Shown: piece by piece, positions 41,632 through 50,234 of the stretch
How positions within the stretch are numbered: the stretch's first letter is position 1
Layout: every line of letters begins with the position of its first letter
DNA from: Diaporthe sp. PMI_573
Taxonomy: Eukaryota; Ascomycota; Sordariomycetes; Diaporthales; Diaporthaceae
Direction: 5' to 3'
DNA: 64,000 nt
NCBI GenBank assembly: GCA_021399435.1
Contig: JAJTUP010000054.1
Coordinates: 124,001-188,000, forward strand
The notes under the pieces: generated by a model
Told to the model about the DNA's origin: nothing
Seen by the model: the letters and a program-made list of their open reading frames with translations, nothing else
The model's database searches: none
Made by a program: the position numbers and the translations under genes

Positions 41632-41825
41632 TGTCACGGCCAGCACGAGATGCAGCATGGGAGCTGGGTCTATTGGCACTATCAACGAATATTCTAAGCT
41701 GAGGAGAGGAAAAAGAAAGGGGAGAGCGAAGCTCTGGCGGTCCCTGGCTCGCGAAGTCTTGACGCGACTGTGGGGCTAAGGGTTAGGGTCCTTGAGAGGG
41801 CTTGCCTACCGTGGCTGCCGTCACA
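41632..41825 (-). mobile_element. 5' LTR of a Ty3/Gypsy chromovirus
   Basis: This 194-bp LTR starts and ends with TGT..ACA and lies upstream of gag on the minus strand. It is closely similar to the LTR at 18070 but lacks about 10 bp (around GACGGCCAGAG) and has a few substitutions. Its TAAGGGTTAGGG word resembles two telomere repeats. Confidence 0.85.
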
Positions 41826-42113
41826 TCATCGCTCGCTTAGTGTCCAACCACGTTATATAAAGAAAACTTATTAGATTATTAGTAGTAAGTAACTATAGCA
41901 GGCTACCCTATACTAAAGTAATATTAAGTCTTTAGGATACAGCATAAGATAAGAAACAGCAAGTCTTCCTTAAACAAAAGGGTTCTATCAAAGAACGAAA
42001 AGCAAAGAAGTTAGGTAACTTATATATAGTTATAGCGGCTACAGGATCTAATCGCAACATTACATACACATCACCACACCCACCACGCCCCCGAGCAAGA
42101 GCACAGAAGCGTC

Positions 42114-44400
42114 TCAAGCGAAAATATCCTTGGACTTGCACAGCTTCCCATCCATAAGCAGTACCCAATCCTCGCTACCAACAGTGTTGGGCCCCCACAT
42201 GACCCCATCAGGATCATACTTCTCTTTAATAGTACGAAGGCGAGCATAGTTGGGTCCAAAGAAGGACCATTGCCATCCCGGTTCGTACCTATTTGCCTGC
42301 AGTTGTTTCAATTCAGCAAGGAAGTCCAGACTTGGGAACAAGGAGCAAGGAGTGTGGCAGGGTGAGGGTGGTGAGAGGAAATGAATAGAGGATAGAAGAA
42401 CAAAGCCGGGGCAACTAACCTCATTCAGATAAGCACCTGAGTTGGGGTCCAGCATCCGCAGCTCATCAAGCTTGTTGTATGTCACGTCGTTGACGATCTG
42501 TGTCACGTTTTCTTGTGGAAGTGAGTCTGGCCACGACGTCGAGGTGATCAGATGGACAGCAGCTCTGCGCCACGCCGGGTTCAACGCATTACCGACAGGC
42601 TCATGACTAATGGTCAGGGTCCCAGACATAGAAGGGTTTGCAGTTCCATCCTTGATTTTCATCATTAGTATTTATTTTTGCATGGATATTCTGGGATGAT
42701 GATGACGTAGTAAGTAATCCTTACCGGTGGCGCCTCTGCTTGGGTGCCGACCTTTGCGAGGGTCTCTGCCACAAGATCCTCCTTCTCTGTGACGGCTTCG
42801 CGGCTGATCAATCGAGAGGCAGTGACGGCGTTTCCTCCCGGGTTACCCGGAACATCGATGGTCGTAATGAGCTTATACAAGGACGTGAACGGCTGTATTT
42901 TGACGGTGCCAGAGACCGTCGCCGTGTTCTCGGAAATCAGCTGCTGGAGGATGGACGTGACATTCGATACCGTGGCGTTGGACGCATTCCAGAGGAAAAA
43001 GGAGATGCCGGCTTTAATGGTCTCGCTCGATGGGGGGCCGCTTATGGAGTAGTAACCAGTGGCGCCCTGGTCCTGAAGCGCGGGGATCAGAGCATGGTAC
43101 TTGGCCATGAACTTCCACCAATCTTGAGTTGATGTGCCGTTGTTGGCGGCGATGTCGACTCCCATAAAGGTCATCTTAGGTATTGGGTAGGCTTTCATGG
43201 TCATATTGACAATGACACCAAACGTGTTCCCGCCGCCCCCGCGAATAGCCCAATAAATGTCCTCGTTCTGACATTCATTTGCTGTGATCAAGTCACCGTT
43301 AGGTGTGACGACGGCGGCCTCGAGAATGTTGTCCGCCCCCTGGCCATATTCTCCAGTCAAAAAGCCATGTCCCCCCCCCGTGGCCCATCCGGCAACGCCG
43401 ACGTCCTGGAACCCGCCGTGTAAGTGACTTTGAAAAGAACTCCTCGTTGGCGACCGGCTGAGCGAAACTTACAATGTTTGTTCCACCAACGGCGACAGCA
43501 TTGTTATTCTCGGCAAACTCGAAGAGTTGTCCATCTTTGACGCCGGCTCCAACCGTTATAGCCATCTGGCTTCCCTTCCATGTGGCATTCGTGGTGCAAG
43601 ACGCGGGCTGGAACTTTTCGTGAAACACAGTCTCCTGTAGATTGTGCGTCCAGATACTGGTATTTACATGTCAGCCATCGCTCGATGATGCGAGTCAGGT
43701 GAGGGCGAGGGCGAGGGGTTTGAGATACTGACGACATGCTTCCGTATCCCGTGCTCCTGTCATTATATGTCAGCTCGTGAGCCTCGCCATGTAAAACGAA
43801 ATAAAACCCAATGCGCTCACCTCGGAACACCACTGTGGCCAGTGTTCTTGACTATGACCCTGATAGTGTTCTTCTTGGCAAACGTCAGTGCCTGTTGGAT
43901 ATCGCTCGCGCGTGTTGCTTTGACGACGTAGACTGGCAGAGGTCCAAGATGACAGCCCTTGTCCCCAGCATGAGCATCGCCATTTATGCTTGTTCCGTTC
44001 GGGTAGATTGGGTCACAGTCTTTTGCTGATGGGCTGCTTGCGGGATTGGTTGAGTGGAAAATCCAGGTCGTCCAGTTGGAGATAACCTCATTGCAGGAAT
44101 CCGGGTTGTAGTTAGGCTGGGCAGGATAGCAGACGGAACCAGCTGGAATAGTTTTGATGAGGTTACCCGAGATGGTATCATTGAATGAATCCCACTCGGC
44201 TGCCACCGGCCAACAAGAGTCTTCCGGGGTCTGAAACTTGTATTAGAACCTTCGTGGTCTCATGCTTGTTCGTTCGCGAGCAGCCGTCACGCCACCGGGG
44301 ATTGCTCCAAGGCTGCAAGTCTTACGCATTTACACTCGGCCCCCAGGCTGACGCCGGCCAGAGCTAAGGTGGCCAGGAGATAACGAACGAAAGGACGCAT
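42114..44400 (-). CDS. Secreted FAD-linked oxidase (berberine-bridge/isoamyl alcohol oxidase-like), 595 aa
   Basis: Seven exons join in frame: 44326-44400, 43821-44230, 43733-43756, 43473-43656, 42725-43405, 42420-42650 and 42114-42296. The total is 1788 nt. Exon 1 is a signal peptide (MRPFVRYLLATLALAGVSLG). The FAD-binding PCMH domain follows, with VVKATRASDIQQALTFAKKN and the NTGHSG motif whose His is the usual flavin attachment site. GVAGWATGGGHGFLTGEYG comes next, with no Cys at the second attachment position. The C-terminus has the berberine-bridge pattern LNEANRYEPGWQWSFFGPNY and KYDPDGVMW. Such enzymes oxidise alcohols, sugars or secondary metabolites; the substrate here is unknown. 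The gene diverges from a Zn2Cys6 regulator 678 bp away. A nine-G run at 43371-43379 keeps frame as printed. Confidence 0.85.
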
Positions 44401-45078
44401 GATAAAATACCAAGCTGTTGAGGGAAGTAATATAATAGGAGCGAGTGTTGATGGGAGGAGCAGAACGCTTGCCATGTGTTTCACGGTGGTTGTAACATAG
44501 TCTTTATAATATTTGAGAGGACTCAATGCTGCCGGTGCAGAGACAGATCTCCACCGCACTTCTATTGTCGGTAAAGGACCGGAAGGAGGCCACAAGTGAG
44601 AGGCTGGTAGATCCATACCTTCCATATGCGTCATGGCTAGCAACAGCGCCAACTTGAGGACCACAGCCATCATGGCTCCCCACAAGACTTCTTACTCAAA
44701 ATGCCGAAACGGCTGGTATGGTACTGTGTATACGACGCACAACCCGTCCAACCTACCTATGACCCTCAAGTCTAGCTTGGGATGGCCCCTGTACCCTGGC
44801 CTCGCATTTAATCCGCGGATTGCTCGTTTACTCGTTCCGATCTCACTTCCGGATAGGCCGAAATGAGTAATGGGCTGGTACTGTAATAGGTATGATGTGC
44901 TATTTCAATGCACAGCCCCACCCACCCCTGAGTACGTAAACATGTATCGGTATTTTAGTAGTACCGTGGCCTCGCATTCGATACGCGGATTGCTCGGTCC
45001 GACCTCACTGCCCCGACTTTGAACCTTTGAACCGTCAACTTTTACTAACCCGCTGAAAGCCCCTAACGGTGTGTCAAG
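44401..45078. promoter_or_regulatory. Divergent promoter region between oxidase and regulator
   Basis: The 678-bp gap holds the start regions of both genes. A near-duplicated block, TGGCCTCGCATT with CGCGGATTGCTCG, occurs at about 44801-44828 and 44969-44995. These two direct repeats could be binding sites or a local duplication. No TATA box stands out. Confidence 0.4.
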
Positions 45079-46575
45079 ATGGGCTCCTTGGAGGGCGACA
45101 TCAAGCATCGGCATAGGCATCCCCACAGAAAGTCCAGGTTGGGCTGTCTCCAGTGCAAGAGAAGGAAGATCAAGTGCGACGAGACGAGGCCCGCGTGCCT
45201 CAACTGCATCCGCAGGGAGGTCAGTTGCGCGTACACGCCACCAACACTGGCCGCCAACGACGGAGCTCCCGAAGCATGCGCGTGCAAGTGCTCCGGCTGC
45301 CGCCCAGGAGCAGCCAACAACAGCCCCCTGTCAGGCTGCCTCTCATCGTCGTCCATTTCCATTTCCGCGCCAGATCCGCCACAGACGAGCCTGACCCCGG
45401 CAGGCCACGAATACGACCACGGCGACAACTACGCACTGGCCGGGCTGCCAAGGATCATAGCAGAGCAGTCCGCGAAGCTCGACTCCATGTCCCACCGGCT
45501 CGCCTCCATGGAAAGCGCCATGGTCAAATTGGCCCGGCCCGTAGTGGTGTCTGCGCCACCCACGCTCAGCTACACTGACATGGGTCTGATGCACCACTTC
45601 TATACGTCGACCCTACCCTCGATAGGCACCGACGGGTCAGGCCCCAAGTCTTGGAGCACCCGCCTCCCCAGTCTCGGGAGTCGGCATCCGCATCTGTATC
45701 ACTTGATGTTGGCCCTCGCCGCGCTGCACAAGGCGCGACTCGGACTCCACAGCCACCAACGCGCCGAGCTCTCGGTCCAGGCCGAGCGGCACCACGTCGT
45801 AGGCGTCCAGGGCTCTACCGCCCTTCTCGAAAGCATCAACACTGCAGACTACGAGGTACTACACACATCGGCCATCCTCATCGGCCTCATCAACCTTGCC
45901 ATGGGCCCGAGACCAGGAGAATACATCGCCTTCAGCGACCAGGCCAGCCCCAACTTCCTGGGCCTGCTCCGTGGGCTTCGGTCCATCAGGTACCACGGAC
46001 GACGTTGCAACTCCTCGCCAAATGTGCCTCCGTCCGCCGGCTCAGCATCAGCCTCTCGCTTCGCTGCTCCAAAACAACAACAACAACAACCACCTGCGGG
46101 ATCCCCTTTCGCGGACAACACAAAAACACACCTCAGGCATCTATACGCCAGGGCTCAGAAGGTCCCAGAAGCCGGACTCAGGAGGGCCTACATCCTCGCC
46201 CTAGACGACCTAGAGCAATTCTTTATCTTGGTCGACGGCCCCCCGGAATGCGCAGGTGATAACCCTCCCCCAGTCTTCGACCACGAACACCGACAAAGCA
46301 CATTTGGGTGGCTCTACCGACTCGAGGATGAATTCCTCGAGCGGCTGCAGAGCAAAGAATCACTAGCCCTGGTCATCTTTGCCTACTTTGTTATCATCAT
46401 GAAGGAGCGAGAGACAGACTGGCTGGCCAGCGGGTGGGCGGAGCACGTCATGCCCTACATCTGCCGCGAGGTCGCCCCCGATGTGCGACACCTCGTGCGG
46501 TGGCCACTGCTGCGGCTCAGCGGCTTGACCCAGGACAGTCATTTTTCAGATAACACTTCTGATCCAGGGAACTGA
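45079..46575 (+). CDS. Zn(II)2Cys6 transcription factor, 498 aa
   Basis: Single exon from the ATG at 45079. Residues 23-50 are a perfect binuclear zinc cluster, Cys-x2-Cys-x6-Cys-x6-Cys-x2-Cys-x6-Cys (CLQCKRRKIKCDETRPACLN and onward), preceded by a His/Arg-rich stretch. A second Cys-rich patch (CACKCSGC) follows. Residues about 120-150 form a coiled coil (AEQSAKLDSMSHRLASMESA). The rest has the helical layout of the fungal regulatory domain (HHFYTSTLPSIG, LYHLMLALAALHKARL), similar to sterol-uptake-type regulators. A CAA run codes for a short Gln tract. It acts as a nuclear DNA-binding protein. Regulation of the neighbouring divergent oxidase is plausible but inferred from position only. Confidence 0.9.
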   Translation: MGSLEGDIKHRHRHPHRKSRLGCLQCKRRKIKCDETRPACLNCIRREVSCAYTPPTLAANDGAPEACACKCSGCRPGAANNSPLSGCLSSSSISISAPDPPQTSLTPAGHEYDHGDNYALAGLPRIIAEQSAKLDSMSHRLASMESAMVKLARPVVVSAPPTLSYTDMGLMHHFYTSTLPSIGTDGSGPKSWSTRLPSLGSRHPHLYHLMLALAALHKARLGLHSHQRAELSVQAERHHVVGVQGSTALLESINTADYEVLHTSAILIGLINLAMGPRPGEYIAFSDQASPNFLGLLRGLRSIRYHGRRCNSSPNVPPSAGSASASRFAAPKQQQQQPPAGSPFADNTKTHLRHLYARAQKVPEAGLRRAYILALDDLEQFFILVDGPPECAGDNPPPVFDHEHRQSTFGWLYRLEDEFLERLQSKESLALVIFAYFVIIMKERETDWLASGWAEHVMPYICREVAPDVRHLVRWPLLRLSGLTQDSHFSDNTSDPGN

Positions 46576-46889
46576 CCCCGAGAAATAGGATCCATCTCGA
46601 AGGAGTTGGCGCAGATGAGGTTCTGCTTTGTGCATCATTTCTATCTATCATTCCTTCCCACAGATATCGCCGGATCCCTCGAGCCAGAAAGAAAATGGTT
46701 CCATTGCCCGCCGCGAGCCCCCCTCCCCCAACCCAAACAAAAGAAGGCTATTTCTGAGACGATGTGTACGAAATCTGATCCGAGCTACTCCAAGGATCAT
46801 CATGGATGCCAGCACTAGAGGTAGACACACCGCGGGCACCCGAAAAAGAAAAGCAGGGGGGATTCAATCCGGGCTTGAACTGTCCTGTC

Positions 46890-47595
46890 CAGGCTGGCGA
46901 TCAATTCAATTCAATCAATTTGGCCCCCCGATTGAATTGAATTGAGGGTCAACGATCCACTTCGCCATTGAATTGATCAATTCAGACCCTAAATTGAATT
47001 GATTGACGTTGAATTGACGAAATTGACGCTATTTATAGCACCCCTGTCTCTCAATCAGAATCCGCGCTGGCCCCCTTAACAAACTCCATACCTGCTGGCT
47101 GGTTATCGAATACACTATGTCCAGCCTCCTCAGACGTATCAATAAGACTATCTTCGGCCTTAATCGGCGTTATCAGATCTTTGGTGATGATTGTTCTGCA
47201 AATTGCGAAGAGCATAGGTCAGAACGTCCGAGCGATGAATCCAATGGACCAGGTTATGAAGCTTTCCGATAGGCCCTTTCCTTCGCCAGATCTCGTGTTG
47301 TCTTGCATCGAGGATCAGCTCGCCATCCACCTCCTCTTCGAATGCGTCAACGCTGTGGCCAAAGAGCAATGCTTTAGCGACAAGGTTGAGTATATGACCA
47401 AAACACCGAATTATTCGAGACTTCGGTTCAAATCCTAGCTTCATGCCAATCTCTTCCATCGCCGAATCCATGTTCGAGGCATTGTCGAGGGTGAAGTAGC
47501 CGATTTTGTCAAGGATCTTGTAGCTCTTAAGAATCTCAAGTATCTGGGCCGCAATGTTCTCTCCTGTGTGGCGAGCCCCCAGCTCAGGAAATTCT
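46890..47595 (-). mobile_element. hAT deletion derivative, copy 2 (CAGGCTGG family)
   Basis: The first 277 bases (46890-47166) repeat the end of copy 1 (2047-2324) almost exactly. The sequence then jumps, by comparison with copy 1, over about 1040 bp and resumes at GGCGTTATCAG (3366 in copy 1). The remaining transposase piece (minus, to 47595) includes ARHTGENIAAQILEIL, GYFTLDNASNMDS and CFGHILNLVAKALLFG, so it holds sequence that copy 1 has lost. The far end adjoins a Clr5-like frame without a terminal repeat. Confidence 0.85.
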
Positions 47596-47734
47596 CTCCG
47601 TCGCCACAAAGTCGTAATCTTGCTCCATAATAGCCACGACCTCTTTCAGCGGTTTTCCCCTATAATGTTTGGTAATCCGCTGTCGGTGGCGTGCCCAGTC
47701 ATCTTTCTTAGCGTACTTGCGAATGCTTGCCCGT
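47596..47734 (-). pseudogene. Clr5-domain fragment at a hAT junction
   Basis: The minus frame reads YAKKDDWARHRQRITKHYRG and then PLKEVVAIMEQDYDFVAT. This follows the Clr5 domain pattern (Trp then x-x-His/Arg-x5-Ile-x2-Tyr/Leu, then Leu-Lys-Glu-Val-x2-Ile-Met-Glu, then Phe-x-Ala-Thr) found at the N-terminus of many filamentous-fungal proteins. It breaks directly into hAT transposase sequence at 47595. No start codon or downstream part is visible. Confidence 0.6.
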
Positions 47735-48599
47735 TACGGCGCCGAGGCGGTTGCAAGTCCGAAGTCCAAACTCGACGCTAATATAGTGGCTAGATCGGAC
47801 AGACTTAGCTCGAGGATAGGACCTGAGCCAGCTACATCTGGTCCGTCATTGGTGGCATCCTGATCAATTGTGAATAGCCTGGGGTCTAGGTTACCGCCAT
47901 CTCAGTGGGCAAGGCTCTCTAATGTCTGTACTGGGCGTTGCAGGGCTCTTCACTTTGATATGTTTGTACAAAGAGGCAATGACTACTCGACCTCAACTGG
48001 TGGTAGTAGTGGTGGTGAAGGTGGTGCAGGATGAGCGGAAGTAGGCAAGTTGCTGTGAAGGTGTCTCGAGGATGCCCTTGCGTTGTTTGTTTCAACAGCC
48101 AAACCTTACCTCTTGCCCGCCATTCACAAAGATGTATGCTCCCTTTTCACTCTCCTTTCCCACGCCGAATCGTCTTCGCTCTTGCCCATAATGAATGGCA
48201 GCTTACTTCGACAGCTTCCTAACTCCTGACATTCCTTACTGACTGCACCCATCTGAGGACCTTCGGTCTTGCGTACAACCGGCCTGTGCAGAGGAGCATT
48301 TTCAACATTCTCCCGGCAGAAATCCCATTGGCGTATGAATGTCTGGCAAGCTGCTTTCCCGGACCTGTAATGCAGGGCTGCTACTACAACATTCACGGGC
48401 CTGTAGGGAGCCCATTGGGATCGTCAGAGAATTTGGTGTACGATCATCAATATCCATAGCTGCTGATCCAATTAATCTCAGACAATGGGCATGGGACGCG
48501 GATGACTTTAACTTGTCGTGTCGGCTCTTGATAACAGTAGTAATAAAGGCGTTCTCTACTTGGGATAAGAAGGATCTGGAAGCTAAGGTTGTGTGTAAT
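47735..48599. other. Intergenic, no firm gene
   Basis: A minus frame from 48667 to 48302 may continue the broken gene at 48600-49640 but has no recognisable domain. The rest shows nothing I can support. Confidence 0.3.
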
Positions 48600-49640
48600 T
48601 TTCCAATTATATGCTTGTAAGTTACCTGGAAAACGTCTTTGGGAGGGAATACTAAAAGATTCAACAACGGTTAGAGCAAGTGGGAGAAAATACTGGGGCC
48701 CTAATTTACCGTGCATCCCAGGAGGGAATGCATCTAGCACTAGCGCTGATGCTACAAGACGAGGCAACTGAGGAACCCGAGGTTCGAGGCATTCCACAAC
48801 CTTTTGCAGGTGAGACTCAGCTGACCGTGAGACGGGATTGGCCAGTCGGGAGGCCGTCACAAAATCTAGAATAGGGAGATTATCACAGAAACGGCAGAGC
48901 AATGTTTTGATGAAAAAGGCCCTGTGAGCCTGGGAAAACCGTAGTCCGAGCCCCACGCGGTCCTTATCCGACTGATCTGCTAGAGTTGAAATAGCTGGCA
49001 ATAATCTTGATCTACAGCTGAGTTTTGATAACCTCAGCCTTGCCCTCGAGCTCTGTGTCAATGTGTGTAGAACCTTGTCGAGGTGCGGCTCTTCGGTGTC
49101 TCCCATAATTACGAGGACGCGGGGCTGGAAACGAGATGTCGCGAGCGGGGACCAGGCCCAGCGCTCTAGCACGTCTGCTGTTTTCGAAGGACCGAGTCCA
49201 TCAACAAATATGACAATTACATCACTGAATGGAGCGAGGACCTCCCAGTAAAGATCAAAGCAGAAATTAGCAAGTTCTTGCTCAGTTGGCTTTTCAGGGA
49301 TTTTCCGAGATAGAGAAAACTCCCGGTAAGGCGATGCCGGGTTTCCATAGTCAGCAGCTGGGGATGGTGCGATGTGGAGTTGACAGTTGACAATGTGACT
49401 GCTTTTGCTTTCTATGAACGTGATTGTGCGGGGCGGGTAAAGAAAACATACTGCTGGGTGTCGGCAAAGTGTTGCCTGGGAGCCGCTCCCAAAGGGCAAT
49501 CCAGATCGAACAGCCCTTCCCACTTGATCCTTCCTTCGCCATTTTTATTGGCGCGGAGGTCTTGGACGAGTTGTTTCAATTCCGCATCATCCACATCGGG
49601 TTTGGTGGCAGTTGCTATGATGCAATAGGGGAACGTATTG
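48600..49640 (-). pseudogene. N-terminal region of a patatin/NLR-associated fungal protein, probably broken
   Basis: Open codons from about 49640 (FPYCIIATATKPDVDDAELK) lead to IKWEGLFDLDCPLGAAPRQ. A probable intron (GTATGT ... AAAAGCAG, about 49390-49452) joins HIVNCQLHIAP and SPYREFSLSRKIPEKPTEQE. LYWEVLAPFSDVIVIFVDGL and PRVLVIMGD follow. This order resembles the region found ahead of patatin-like or NLR-type effector domains in filamentous fungi. No patatin catalytic motif appears and no in-frame ATG was found, so the copy is probably truncated at both ends. The family call is from memory of the pattern. Confidence 0.4.
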
Positions 49641-50234
49641 AGGCGCGGGTGGTTAACATGGAGACAGGAGGGTCAGCTGCGTGCATGAAAACGAGCACCT
49701 CAGTGGGTTGTTTTTGCAAACGAATGGAAACATGGAAAACTGCCTCCGTACTACCTGGTACGTGCCTACGTGCCTAGGTGCCCACTCAACTTCACGTGCC
49801 CGATTGGCCAGACACGAGGCGAATTAACTGGTGCCTGCAGGAATTACGGAGGCTGTGGAGTGTGGCCAATGCGGTGGGCTTACAGGGAGTATATATAGTC
49901 TAGGCATATACCCTCCCATGAAGGGGCCTGCTCCCTATGATGTTTCCAGAAGATTACATCCTTGTCAGCCAACTCTACCATTACTAAACGCATGCCGAGG
50001 TGAAACTTACGGAACATTTTTCCTCACCTATCACTCCAACTCCAACTACCTCGAAGAGACGGCTGGAAGAAATGCTGCTTCTGGCTATGCACCGGTGCAT
50101 TAAGCATTTTGCAATTCTTATACACGCAACTAGATGTCTGCGTTAGCGCTATCTTCTCATCATCAACCCCACTGGTTTCATATTTTTCCAGATTGAACCA
50201 GGAAGTTCCACCTTGGGAGACTAAAAACCCTTCT
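49641..50234. other. Upstream region of the AAA+ gene
   Basis: No gene is supported. 49907-49920 has TATATATAG, possibly promoter-related. An open frame runs in from 50109 but begins with TTG, so the ATG at 50235 is preferred. Confidence 0.4.

Noticed and set aside
42331..42419. Alternative 3' splice site CCCAAG at 42331 for the last intron of the oxidase
   Set aside because: It gives a frameshift and early stop; CTGCAG at 42297 keeps frame and yields the conserved LNEANRYEPGWQ order.
46069..46091. CAACAA repeat as a microsatellite feature
   Set aside because: It lies in frame in the Zn2Cys6 gene and simply encodes a short Gln run.
50109..50234. N-terminal extension of the AAA+ protein
   Set aside because: The extended frame starts with TTG; the first ATG is at 50235 and the added part has no domain.
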